Below are positions 22,455 to 35,406 of a stretch of DNA of 56,813 bases, in pieces. The DNA lies in NCBI GenBank assembly GCA_027604505.1, contig JADIIX010000143.1:1-56813 (forward strand). Reading direction: 5' to 3'. Each line of letters starts with the position of its first letter. The first letter of the stretch is position 1. Position numbers and translations under genes: made by a program. Below the pieces are notes generated by a model. It was given only the letters and a program-made list of their open reading frames with translations, was not told the DNA's origin and searched no databases. The stretch comes from Gonapodya sp. JEL0774 (lineage: Eukaryota; Monoblepharomycota; Monoblepharidomycetes; Monoblepharidales; Gonapodyaceae).

Positions 22455-24076
22455 ATGCCCTCCTCAGCAGATCTCCTTCGGCACCGGTTGGTATTCGATT
22501 CGCTGGCCAAACTACGGGGCAGACGTACTCATCGTTCACAAAAACTGCCATTCAGAATCGACGGGATCCAACCGCAGACCATCACGGAACTTTCATCGAT
22601 TGATCGCGGGTGGTGTGAATTCACAGCATCCTTCTTGTGTCAACTATCAGAGGAAGAGGTGCGTCAACCACATGTCTCCCAAATTGGTGAGGTTTCGAGG
22701 AACGCCGACCTTTTGGAACATCTTTCCCACATGTTACAGAGCGATAACCTGCCAGTGCCAAGCTATTTCAATTTTCACTCCCACGTGAATGCAACAAGTG
22801 AGTCGAGTTTCTCCGGCGCAGGCACTCGGACCTGAAGATCCCTTGAAAGAAGCACGTGTCGAACCCACTTTAATCCATACTTCTCACGAATTAGTGCGCA
22901 GAAAGCTGGTCGAGTGGCTTACTGGTGAGTCTTTGCTTCGAAAAGTGTTGCGGTTAATATATATAAATATTACCAAAATTTTGTCCGATGTGTACACACT
23001 CCAGATATCAAAAATGAAATGAAGTTGCATTCCCACACACTGGCGCTAGCAGTCTTCCTTATCGACTTTTATCTGAGCTATCGGGTGATTCCGCAAGAGG
23101 ACTTGTAAGTTGAGCCGCATGAACCTCATTGTTTTCGAGTGACTCACAATTATATTTCATGAACATAAAGGCAACTCGTCGGTGCTGTCGCATTACTCGC
23201 TGCCTCAAAGTATCAAGAAGTTCCTTCCAAACAGTTGAACGTCGCAACAGTCATTGGATTATGCTGCGCTATATATCGACGAGATACAGTTTTGAAGATG
23301 GAGCGCCGACTATTGTCCGTCGTAGACTACAATTTCAGTTGGATAAGCCCCGCATCTTTGCTCGATATCGTCACGGGTGAGAATCCTCTAAGACAAGGAA
23401 TGGAAGGACCGATCTCAGCTCCACTTGTGTATGATTCGAATGCATCTTCTTATGTAAGCCGGACATGGAGAGCGATGCCTATGGAAACCTCAAATGGAGC
23501 AGATGATACTCGGTTGTTTGCATCTCTACGTATCCATACACAACTGGTCGTTCTTGCTCATCGTGTTCTCGAGAATTCTCTGCAACATGCCCAGTTTATC
23601 GGGATAAAAAGCTCCACTCTCACAGTTGGGTCATTGCTGGCAGCGGATCGACTTCTTATGTTGAGTCAGCAACAAAAGCGGACTCTGCTGGTGAGACGTG
23701 CTTGTCCAAGAACCGATTTGCAACTCTGCAGTGCTGCGCCATCCCCTTTCGCAGAATCCCACACTCACCTTCCAGTTGATCTCCATTATAAACTGCACCG
23801 ACTCCAATGTATCCAACATTGCATTTCATCTCGCTGATACCAGCGTGGTAGATGGTCTGGTTGTCGTGGACGTTATCCCAGGAGCTGGGGGGAATGTTGC
23901 ACCGCCGAATACCTTCTTGGGGACACATTACCACCTGACACCGCAGGTAAGGTGAGCGTTTGACGAGGAACATACCTGTCTTCATGATTGGCCTTGCTCT
24001 CTTTCATCAAGGACTTTGTTCCAAACTGCGAAGTTCGAAAGCGTCGACTCTCCACAATATTCAACATCAAACTATG
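22455..24076 (+). CDS. cyclin-box protein
   Basis: Exons proposed: 22455-22797, 22838-22924, 23005-23104, 23171-23690, 23755-23946 and about 24011-24076, giving roughly 435 residues. The cyclin fold is clear from about residue 120: ELVRRKLVEWLTDIKNEM, LALAVFLIDFYLS, LQLVGAVALLAASKYQEVPS, VLKMERRLLSVVDYNFSWIS. The Lys and Glu positions that bind the CDK PSTAIRE helix are filled by K of RRKLVEWL and E of KYQEV. It would activate a cyclin-dependent kinase in the nucleus; which one cannot be told. The N-terminal 115 residues are not recognisable. The last two exons (HLADTSVVDGLVVVDVIPGA...) are unlike normal cyclin C-termini, and reading through the donor at 23691 gives a different tail ending at 23837. 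The 40-base first intron is short. Confidence 0.75.
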
Positions 24077-24610
24077 ACCACCACGGAATACCATGAGAAG
24101 TTCGAGGACAGGCAACACCTAACAACAAGTCATCACATTGATGGCAGTCGCATCTGAAAGCTTTTGGTCTTGTAGGAGACGCAGTTCTGTATGTATGTAA
24201 GGGGTTGGTGGGAATCTCCTGTGCACATTCGCAAGAGCTGCGACATCGGCCCTGATCAATGTGACTCGTAAAAAGCGACATGCCCCCTGTTAACATGTTG
24301 TTCATGAAGGCAAGTGTCATTCAAATTCGTCAGTACCTATTTCGAAATATCAACTGTAATCGGCCAGCACACGGCGCGTTTCTACACATTTGGAAAGAAG
24401 TTTCCAACATGATGTAGCCATTTGCGCGGAATCACCTTTTTTAACCATTTTCCGTAGGCGGCGTCTGGAGTAACAATTGGGGACGGTTCATGCTGGGTGT
24501 TGTCCGTCTCAACGACACAATACTCGTCACGTGTATCTGGCCTCCCACTCCTCAAAGAAGAACGATATTTGGTTTATACGGCGAATCCAGAAACTGAATC
24601 TTATTGGGCG
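24077..24610. other. intergenic, possibly holding a 5' exon of the next gene
   Basis: The frame of the next gene is open upstream from about 24497 (LPLLKEERYLVYTANPETES), so unseen 5' coding sequence may lie here. Otherwise nothing is recognised. Confidence 0.3.
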
Positions 24611-26518
24611 ATGCCGCTTCCCAATCATCCATCGCATAATCGTCAAGCATGCTCCAACTTGATGGTTCTTGAACCTTCCCGACATCCCAAAATTGGCGAC
24701 GAGCGCACACCGCCAAGCTTGCCCCATTCAAATTCAGTATCATCACCTCACTCCCGATCGTCGCCTCTCGCTCGGGCTGTGACGGAAAGTGCGCCGGTCA
24801 ACATACTGGAACAAACTGGAGGCGCTGATGAGGTGTTCGGTCAAATAGCTGAAAACGAAAGCACTGTGCCAAAAGACCTAGGTGGATTTGAGGCGTCGGT
24901 GGAAAAGTGGACGGACATTTTGCGCAAGGCCGTGGTGGTGAGTTTGATCATTGGTAATTCCAAACTCAAAGTCCCCATTTGTCTCCACTACGCTTACTCT
25001 AATCCTGTTTCAAATAACATTCTAGGCTGACTTCCTTACGGTACGTTCCTCGATCCTGACCTCGGCGTCCAGACGGATCACGCAGGTCGAGACATCAACG
25101 TCACAGCGAATGTCGGAGCTCGAGATTGAAAATCAATCGCTCACAGATGCCCTAGAATCGGCAAAGCGATCGAATGAAGCTTTAGAGATTCTCAGTGAGC
25201 GAGCCACCGAGTGGGGAGAACGGAAGGTGCTGTCACTATCACCTTCTGCAATACCTCTGAGCAGCTTGATTGATTCATATCTTGCATTATTTCTACCCAG
25301 TGTCTTGTATCAATCGCATTCTACTTTTGGCTTCGACGATTCCACATATCGCGCCTCCATATTCCCCACTTCCACCTCGCCGCCGCCCACCGAAGGCGGT
25401 ATCTCCTCCGCCGAACCTTTCGTGCACTCTTGTCGTCTTCGCGAACCTCGTGGCGTGATCAACAGGTTGCAATTATTGAGCGTCAATGTGAAGCAAAGTA
25501 CTCGCGTGCTGTTGAAGAAGCACAGCGAGCAGCGAGAGATGCTGAGGAACGGGCGCGAGCAGTTGAGGAGCTTGCAAGCAATGTTGAGAGGCGAGCGAGG
25601 GATGAAATTGAACTTGTGAGGGCAAAAGTTGCCAGGAGTGTGAGCAGGCTTAGTGTTGAGATGGCTGGGGCAGTGGGCTCTGTCCCGACGGCACTGGGCG
25701 ATCTGCAAGTGACCGATAAATGGCCCATCTCCTCGCACACGCACCATATCCATCTCTACAACTCGAATTTTGATGGAAACGCGGAACCACCTTATCCATT
25801 CGCCTCCCCCTCGGCCGCACCTCTTTCTGATCGACCCTTCGTCCAAACCGCCATTATTCCCTCAAACTCAACTGCACCTCGCCCAATCCCCCATACAGAT
25901 TCCACTGATTTGACTCCGGAAATTGTGGCAGGCTTTGCCAGGTTTCGTGTGGATAAAACCGACGCTATCCCCCCGTCACATTCCATGTTCCGTGGCAAAT
26001 CTCTCGAACACACTGCGTCAAATCGAATCCCAATGAGAAGTGGAGATTCTGCATTAAGCTCGGCAGGACGGGAAGCGTCATCGAAGATCCATATCTCAGT
26101 TCCCCCCCCTGCTGGCTATTCTACCGGGGGATCGACTTCCCCTCTGCAACCGCACACGCGACCAATGAGCCAGATCCTCCATCGTCCGCCACCAGCGTTC
26201 TCATCACCTATTCCGTCATCGAGATCGCTCTCCTCTTCGCCACCGAGGAAGTTCCCATCCCCACCGTCCAGTGGGCGGCACAGTCAACATCCTGCCGCCA
26301 TACAAGCCCAAAGTGACACTATTGCAAACCCCACCATTAGACGTGGTGTCAGAAGTCGAACTGGTAGGCAGGACGCTGCTGATGCGGATGGTGTGATGGT
26401 AACACGACATGTGTGGTCGTTGACGAAGTGGTGCGTTTCATGGGAGGAAGAAGCCTGCTCCGCTCGAACTTCCGATTGCATTTTTACTGTAACATTACGC
26501 AATATGCATCTGCGCTAA
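24611..26518 (+). CDS. hypothetical coiled-coil protein
   Basis: Three exons, 24611-24937, 25026-25226 and 25466-26518, join in frame to about 526 residues from the first in-frame ATG. The frame is open further upstream, so the start is provisional. A long coiled coil spans the second and third exons (MSELEIENQSLTDALESA; VAIIERQCEAKYSRAVEEAQ; AEERARAVEELASNVERRAR; LVRAKVARSVSRLSVEM). The remainder is Ser/Pro-rich and probably disordered, without catalytic motifs or membrane segments. The coiled coil suggests a dimeric structural or scaffolding protein. No family name can be given. Confidence 0.6.
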
Positions 26519-26726
26519 TTCAAAAACATGGGTCCTTGTTGGACCATCTCATTTGCTGACGGGGAGATTCAGCAGGCTTTGTCATTTGATTGTGCAAATC
26601 TCGACACCGCAACAGACACCAGGAACGGAGACATGTTGAAGCTTATAGTGATACAGCTGTAGCCTCAGCACAATAGCATACTGGTAATGAAACACTGCAA
26701 GATCACCTTGCGAACGTGTTTGTGGT

Positions 26727-28183
26727 TCATGTGCGGACACGGAACTTGATGTGATTCGTCAAATATTTGACAAGCTATTGGGCCACCAACAACAATGTCA
26801 TTAGTACGCCAGTATAAGTCAACCAATAGAGGGCAAAAGCTTACTGTTTTGGGACACTTGTCCAAAAGCGCCTTGGTTTCGTGTTTGGAACGTTTCCCAA
26901 CGATGCTGTCCCCACCACCGACCCAGACTACAAAAACGATAGGATTTCTTCCAGAGGCTAGATCTTCTTCCTCGTCCGGGTTCTTCTCCATATGCTCCAG
27001 TTCAACCAGGCCATCCCAGCTGGGCAAGTTGCGAACATCCTCTGGTAACTCGTCGACGTTGAGGTAGACCAACTCGTCTGTGAATTGGAACATCAGCGTC
27101 ACACACAAGTCCAAAAGTCCCGAGTGGTGAATTTAGTTAACAGTATTATCATCGAATGGATTGAGGATGCACCACAATATGGTGCGAAGTAACCAGAAGT
27201 AGTTTCGAAAACAAGCGTAAAGCATTCAGTGATTTAAGACAGACAGATATTGGACAGACAATCGTCCTGCTTACCAACATCCTCGTCGTCCGTTGCCTCC
27301 CCCTTTGAGCCAACATCAGCCTCGGCAGGTGTTTCATTTTGCTTGGAGTCCTTCCGGACTTTCTTGAAGTCGGGGAGCGTGTCGTCCGTGGAAGAAGCTC
27401 GCTTCTTAGATGTGCCCGACTCCGATTTTGTACGAGCGCTGGACCCTTTTGGTCGAGATAGGAACTCTTCAATGAGATCGTCGCACTAGATTATTGCGTG
27501 ATGGCCGTGTTGGAAAAATAACACGTCAGATCTGTGTGAATGACATGCACGACGGATTGCGCAATACGTACATCAACCATGTTCTCTTCTGGCTCCCATG
27601 TAGCGTCTTTTTCCGGGTAATTTTCCCATTTCACAAAGAACATCTTTTTCTGGTTTGCAAGGAAACCAAGACACAGGATTGCACAAAAAGGCACATTTAC
27701 GAGATAGGAACGTTCAGATTGGTGGGAAGGCACAGTTCTATCCAGCTATCAAACGGACTCACCCCGCCAACAGTCTTCGTGGCGATAATTTTTTCCACCT
27801 ACGTAGGCCGGGCGGGAAGCTTAAGTCAGATTACACAAAAGGACTTTATCACACTCTCAGTGCCAACGTGGAGTGAGAAGTCAAACACCATTCTCAAACG
27901 ACCTCCAAAGTGTTTCAACGTCGGGATCACAGATATGGCCCAATACTACAAAATTGCGCGATCGAGAAACAGCCAGAATGTGAACATAGACCTTCCTGCA
28001 ATTGAGCGTGTGTTGTCTTCGCTCTTTGGTACCGCTCTAGCGCTCTGTATGACCGTTCTTCAACCTTCCTGCCCCGATTGCCGCGAACTTCACCTTGTAA
28101 AGCTCTTCTTCCTCTGATTCACTGCCATCACTGTCTTCAGCATTCGATGCTTTTCCATTTTGTCGACCCTTTTTCGCGCCCAT
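26727..28183 (-). CDS. heterochromatin protein 1 (HP1/Swi6-type), chromo and chromoshadow domains
   Basis: Six exons on the minus strand: 28183-28094, 27798-27763, 27649-27572, 27485-27275, 27077-26845 and 26774-26727. They give 231 residues. After an acidic N-terminus (DSDGSESEEEE) comes a chromodomain, LYKVEKIIATKTVGG, MFFVKWENYPEKDATWEPEEN, then CDDLIEEFLSRP. The aromatic cage that binds methylated H3K9 is present (Y of LYKVEK, W and Y of VKWENY). A Lys/Ser-rich hinge leads to the chromoshadow domain (LPSWDGLVELEHMEK ... KALLDKCPKTLVKYLTNHIK), which dimerises and recruits PxVxL partners. Size and order match HP1/Swi6. A nuclear role in heterochromatic silencing follows from the family. All joins keep frame, including the first intron of about 295 bases. 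Confidence 0.92.
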
Positions 28184-28749
28184 CTGGTGAATCAGCGATA
28201 CCGAGTTGTTGGAGTGCAATGCCAATTTCAAGTGCTACGTTACTTGTGCGTAAACTACCACCAAAATGTCTATTCCACAGCATCCACGAGCAGAATTTTC
28301 ATAGAGAATCCAGGTATTATTCCCACTGTATTCTGACTGAAGATGACGAGATGCTACGACAAATCAAGACTCCCCACCTTCCAGAATGAAAAAATAAGTA
28401 CTCAGTCTGCTTGCCATTCACCAATGACTGTAACTTGAACGAATACAATCAGTTCATTGTGGTAACGACGCGTTGGGCAATCGTGTGGCGGAATCATTTT
28501 CACCTTCAATCATTTTGGGTGGCGAAATCTGGTGAATATACATAGTTTATGTAGTAGCGGAGACGTAAATGTCTTAGAGCGCGACGCACATGTACATCGA
28601 AATTGTGGTTATGCAAAAAAGAAGCTCGATCCGGCGGCAAGTGAAGCTTGCGCTCTAGTACGTGCGTCCAACCGCGAAAACAACACATCATGATATCAAC
28701 CAAATAACAACCAAATAACTTCTCAACACGCCAAACAGCTGGATCCCGT
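28184..28749. other. spacer between HP1 and transporter genes
   Basis: About 570 bases with no gene that I can support. It should contain the promoter of the HP1 gene and the 3' end of the transporter gene. Confidence 0.4.
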
Positions 28750-29937
28750 TCAGCCGGCGGTGACACCAAACGCCTTGCCGATTCCGAACGTCACACCTAA
28801 CGCTACGCAGCCGCCCAAGAGTACCCGAATCGATGCCTTCCACATCGGTGCACCACCAAGACGGGCACCAATCGCTCCGAACGCCATCAGACCGATCATA
28901 GATATGGCAACAAGGACGCCAATCATTGCTGAAATATTTTCGATAAATCCACCACCCAGGAGAGGGAGAATACCACCAGCTGCGAAAGAAAACATGGACA
29001 TTACTGTTGCTTGCCAAGGGTTGGACAAATCGTCGGTGTCGATTCCCAGCTCGTCGCGGGCATGAACCTTCACCAAATCCTCTACTCCGTAAGTGCGATG
29101 GAAATGCTCGGCGACTCGGCGGGCCAGGTCCACGGGTAAACCGCGGGAGATGTAAATTTGAGTGAGTTCGTCGAGTTCCCCAAAGTGTGGGGCTGGGGTG
29201 CGCATGAACTCCTTGCGTTCACGGACAAGGTCGGCTTCTTCTGCGTCTCGTTGAGACCAGACGGAGACGTATTCACCTTCAAGACACAGGTTGGAGAAGG
29301 TAGAACGTTTATCGGGACCTTGCACGCTTCCAGTACATGGAGCCATTACAGCACTCACCGACAGCCATACTGAGCGCACCAGCAACCAGTGAGGAGAGTC
29401 CAGAGAGGAATATTATGTGTCTCTCCGCACCTCCAGCGGCAACGCCAAGCATAAGTGCTGCAACGGACACCAAACCATCGTTGGCACCCAGAACCGCAGC
29501 ACGCAGCTGAAAAGCAAGTGATAATGGCGATATTAATATGAGGGGTGCTAAGTCGTTGCAAGAATGCGAAGTAGACTCACCCAAGGGGCACGGTGTGAGT
29601 AGTGATGATCTGGGTGAGCCATCGGCGTGATGTCGCCTAGTGCGTACGGCGGAACCACGCGTGTATCAGGAACGCCCACTACGACATCATTTCCCTCGCT
29701 GTTGAATAACTGGACCACTTGTCCTCCGTTTTCCTTCGTGACGCCTGGCTTCATATTGTCATCGAGTTCTGCTTCCGAGAACTTTGGAGACCCAGCAGTA
29801 GACGAGGTCTCAGGCGACGGTACATCGTGCGCATTGTCGGCAAGTGGTGCTGATTCCGTGTGGTCGGCTGGGGAAGGGAGGAGTGTCGGTACAGTGCTCT
29901 CCGGGATGATTTGCTTCGAGTTGTCGGGAGAGGCCAT
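28750..29937 (-). CDS. VIT1/Ccc1 family vacuolar iron/manganese transporter
   Basis: Three exons on the minus strand, 29937-29581, 29506-29359 and 29276-28750, give 343 residues. A cytosolic N-terminus of about 115 residues rich in Pro, Ser and Asp precedes five membrane helices: LRAAVLGANDGLVSVAALML; HIIFLSGLSSLVAGALSMAV; then, after the soluble Glu-rich loop, TVMSMFSFAAGGILPLLGGG; MIGVLVAISMIGLMAFGAIG; LLGGCVALGVTFGIGKAFGV. The signature GANDGLVS and GEYVSVWSQRDAEEADLV are family hallmarks, and the loop (ELDELTQIYISRG) corresponds to the metal-binding domain. Family members move Fe2+ or Mn2+ into the vacuole in exchange for protons. Which metal is used here cannot be told. Confidence 0.92.
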
Positions 29938-30433
29938 GGCTTCGCAGCTGGCGCTTCAGTGCACAAAGAAAGGAAGATGCGAGTGATTTTGGAGCGTCTT
30001 CGAGGGGAAGATGGACGTTCCTGTCTTTTTGAGATTTGAGTCACACAACCCAATCCGCTGAGATCGCCTTTTCTTTTCGAGCATAAACGGGACAAAACAT
30101 CGGTGAAAACATCACTAAAATTACCCAATGTATAGATTAGATTTGCGTTCATTTCGCAATGATAATTATTTAAATCCTCGTTTGCCGATTACGTGCCCTC
30201 CTAAAGCCTTCCCCTGACCCATTCTTTATACTCTCGTTCAAGATTCTCAACTCCGTTTTCCTATCTTGCGCAGTTGATTGTATTCCTTACAATAAGTTAC
30301 TTTCGATTCGCCTCCCGGAGACATTACACTACAATCTGTGCTGGCCGGGGCTGTCAGCATGACTACATAAACACATATGTAACAGGATATTCGTCGATGA
30401 CGGCGTTAGACACATTATGATTTACGATGCATT
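29938..30433. other. intergenic
   Basis: Upstream region of the transporter gene and 3' flank of the F-box/ankyrin gene. No other feature is seen. Confidence 0.4.
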
Positions 30434-32128
30434 TCATCGGCTTCTGAGAGAGCCAAACCACGATCCCCGAGATCCAGGTTCTTCCTCTTGATTTCCTGTG
30501 CTGGAATCGTCCCTTCTGCGGTTCATTGCACGTCGGAGCAATTGTGAGAGGGGCCGAAAAGTCCGGTTGGCCCACCGCCTGATCATTCGTTCCGACCGCT
30601 GAGTACCATCATGTCGGGACTCTCGGGAAGTCCTTCCTCCAAATGTCCAGTTCCATGGTACTCCACTCCATCTTGAAGATCTCGGAGTGTCAGTTTGATG
30701 GTCCCTGGGAGGGGGACTCAATGTGGAAGACGAAGTTGCCGGAATGTAGGCGACAACCGGCGAATCACCGGAGTCTGATTGACCGTCCCGCGATGCTTCG
30801 TCCGAGCTGTCAACAAAAGATCGAATTCGTACCGAACGCGCGATGAGAGGCCGTAGGAAGTATGGCGTCCCGGATTGGTCGCTTTCCTCGATGTCGTCTC
30901 CGTGTGAATCACCTCCCGGTTCGGCTGCCTTTGCCAAACCATTCACCACTGCGACCAGCTCCTGCGCGCATTCCTCCTCGCCCGAGGCCCGAGCCACAGC
31001 GAGGGCGTTTTGTGCTGCTCTTCTGGGTATATCGCCTTGCTGCAGAAGAACACGCACGATGGTGACGTGCCCACGGCGCGCGGCGGTGAGGAGCGCGGTG
31101 GCCTTGGCACGGGGTGTGCTGACAGCGACGATGGACCGTGCAGGATCTTCAAGGCCCTTAGAGGCACAGAAGTGCAGTACTGCACCATCGGGGTCAGATA
31201 CAAAGTAGGTTTCCTTCCGGTCCGCTAAGGATGCGTAGAGTTTGAGAAAGATGCGCTCATTATCTGAGTACGCCGACAGCTGCAATGCCCGCGAGATATC
31301 AAAGCGCCTGTGATGTGCATCGGCAGCAAGGAGGACGTCAAGGCATCTAGCACTGGTACCCACTTGGGCGATTGCTAGAAGAGCCGCTTGCTCGTCCACA
31401 TAGATATCACCACCCGATTCAACTAGGAAGCGCATGAGGTCAGGGTTTCCCGACAATGCCGCATTGACCATGCAGTAACTGTCCGATACTAGGAACTCCC
31501 GGGCACCTTCAAGTGCGTACAATGCTCGCACCACCTCCAGGTGACCACCTTTGCAGGCAGCCCTCGCGAGAACAGTCGCGCGCCCCATACTACTATCTTC
31601 AGTCCAGGATGCAAAGCGTGCTACAATATCTCCAGGTGCTAGTTCGAAGAGGGACAGACTGAGACTGTCGCTCTCAGCGTGTTCACGCGGCTCAACCTCT
31701 CTTGCCAAATGTTCGTTCCACAACGCACGCAACACGAACGGATCCAAGGTGGGTCTGGTCAATTCTGCGCAAAACGAACTCTGCACGGAGCCGTATTTCT
31801 TGATTGCCCGAGATGCGATGCTTGATGGATCGTGCAGTTTTTCCCGCAAAGTTTTGTCCATCTCTGGGAAAGGTGAGCCGAGGCGATAGGTCGGGTTCAA
31901 AGGAAGATAGGCGGCGATGAGAAGAAGAATCTCTGGAGGCAGGTCATGAAGAGTCGTTTTTGGAGAGAGCGATGATTGTCGGGTAGGGGTTGAGGTTGGT
32001 GAAGACGCTGTGGACGTCGTGGAGACAGAACTCTCAGGACCCTCAGCATTGGCAGATGTGATATCTCGGGACGGTTGACCACGTCCACGCAGGCGGAGGC
32101 GGGACACGACTCTTCGAAAAGTCCACAT
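30434..32128 (-). CDS. F-box and ankyrin-repeat protein
   Basis: A single exon of 564 residues with an ATG at 32128. After a Ser/Thr-rich leader comes a recognisable F-box (LHDLPPEILLLIAAYLPLNP, residues about 57-76). Ankyrin-type repeats lie around residues 180-420 (ARAACKGGHLEVVRALYALE; NAALSGNPDLMRFLVESGGD; ALLTAARRGHVTIVRVLLQQ). The last 150 residues are Ser/Arg-rich and probably disordered. F-box proteins bind Skp1 and direct substrates to SCF ubiquitin ligase; the ankyrin part would bind the substrate. It resembles the 9839-11650 protein in layout but not closely in sequence. Confidence 0.85.
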   Translation of the reverse strand: MWTFRRVVSRLRLRGRGQPSRDITSANAEGPESSVSTTSTASSPTSTPTRQSSLSPKTTLHDLPPEILLLIAAYLPLNPTYRLGSPFPEMDKTLREKLHDPSSIASRAIKKYGSVQSSFCAELTRPTLDPFVLRALWNEHLAREVEPREHAESDSLSLSLFELAPGDIVARFASWTEDSSMGRATVLARAACKGGHLEVVRALYALEGAREFLVSDSYCMVNAALSGNPDLMRFLVESGGDIYVDEQAALLAIAQVGTSARCLDVLLAADAHHRRFDISRALQLSAYSDNERIFLKLYASLADRKETYFVSDPDGAVLHFCASKGLEDPARSIVAVSTPRAKATALLTAARRGHVTIVRVLLQQGDIPRRAAQNALAVARASGEEECAQELVAVVNGLAKAAEPGGDSHGDDIEESDQSGTPYFLRPLIARSVRIRSFVDSSDEASRDGQSDSGDSPVVAYIPATSSSTLSPPPRDHQTDTPRSSRWSGVPWNWTFGGRTSRESRHDGTQRSERMIRRWANRTFRPLSQLLRRAMNRRRDDSSTGNQEEEPGSRGSWFGSLRSR

Positions 32129-33131
32129 CGGTGTCTGCGGTGTCTTGACGACGTGACGATTGCTGACTTGACCCTTGTTAGACCACTGACAAGTGCAAAG
32201 GTCGTCGCTCGGAGACAGAAATCGCCTGCATAAGATGTGTGATAATACAAGACAGTCGATTCGTTGCTGGGAAGAAGTCCAGAGGGCTTTTCACGGTGTC
32301 CAGTATCCCAAAAAGGTTGTGCTGGGACTGCTTTCCCGCTCTCTAAGCAAAAACAGAGACAGACGATCAAAATACAGTCATACAGTAGCATAACGCTCCC
32401 CCTGATACCATAACTACAAAAATAACTACAAAGGCAAGGAACACAGTTTGTTTTGCGACCTCACTGGCACTCATAACATGGAAAATTTATATCCACCACT
32501 ATAACTTCGTCGGCCTCAAGCGAAAACATGACAGCCTGATCCCTGGCGTCAACCCCTTTCCAAAGCAATCACTCCCTCATCCCAACTCCTCCATAAATTT
32601 AAGTGGTAGGCGCCTTTGATTTGAAGCGGAGACGTCGCTCCATATGTCTCCTGCAGCGCGTTCGGAGGATCCGTGTTAGATTCAGTTGCTTTGCCTGAAG
32701 ACGAAGGAGCTGGTGCGAAAGCGAAGAAGCGAGCAAGGATCTCCGAAAAAACACCAGATGGGATTTCGAGTTCAAAATGTTAACTGGGAGATTCCTCTGA
32801 GACTCTCTTGCCAAGGATCATAGCGCCTTCGATCTCATTCCCACTGGCAAGGACAAGAACATCGAGGTGAGAGCAGGTCTAATAGAGGAACTCTCTGCAC
32901 ATTATTGACATGTAGTCTTCTTATCACCGGCGTGCGTATATGTATGTAAGATGATCCGACTGAATATACTCCAACGAGTGAGCAAGTCATGCCCAACAAC
33001 ACAGCCAACGTGCAGTGTTTTTAGTCGCAGAATGTTTACTAGTATTGTTGTCGCTTAAGTGAGTGTTTGAATTGGCTTATCATAGTACATAACCCACATA
33101 ACATAATATCGGAATCACGTTACATCAGCCC
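32129..33131. other. divergent intergenic region
   Basis: About 1 kb between two gene starts on opposite strands. No coding frame looks real. The sequence is AT-rich in 33000-33120, as expected for promoter DNA. Confidence 0.4.
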
Positions 33132-34895
<1,764 letters not shown>

Positions 34896-35406
34896 TGCCA
34901 TTTTGAGACAGTGCGTCCAAATCGAATGGACAGCGCTTTGAATTCTTTTGGTTATAATAGATGATTATGTGTCGTAGAAAGAATAGTTCAACAGAAATCT
35001 CATTTTCCAATTCCCCAACATTAAGAGACCAACGAGCTGACACCCTCTCCTCCGCGGGGGACACCTTTCACAAGCTCAGTTTTGCTTGTTTGGAGATTTC
35101 CACTAAACAAAGATCTCGCTTGGTGCAAGTTTGTCTCCGATGATCACCTATTATTTTGACGCAATAACAGGGTCAGTCGCTGTGCCACTGTGCCCCTCCA
35201 CGGTATCACGGCAGTGGAAGATTCCGGGTCTCGGAAGAAAATCATCACACCAGTAAACCCGAACGCACCTACGCTCCTGGAGTCAGCAACTGCAAGATCA
35301 TTCCACGCAGCATCGCCTTTCTCTCCACCAAGCTCGTACACAGCATCGTCTCTTCACCCCGCAGTATTCCTCTTGAAGGAAACGTTGCGCGAACGGTTAT
35401 TCCAGA
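34896..35406. other. intergenic between oxidoreductase and CoA ligase genes
   Basis: About 510 bases holding the 3' end of one gene and the promoter of the next. A minus-strand frame at 35144-35341 is open but has no supported start or homologue. Confidence 0.4.

Noticed and set aside
22855-22875. tRNA B-box-like word (GGTTCGAC on the minus strand)
   Set aside because: It lies inside a cyclin exon and no acceptor stem, anticodon arm or A box pairs with it.
35144-35341. Minus-strand frame with a sequence vaguely like the end of a beta-lactamase-fold protein
   Set aside because: The similarity is only to a loose G-x-x-G pattern, there is no catalytic motif, and no upstream exon can be joined.
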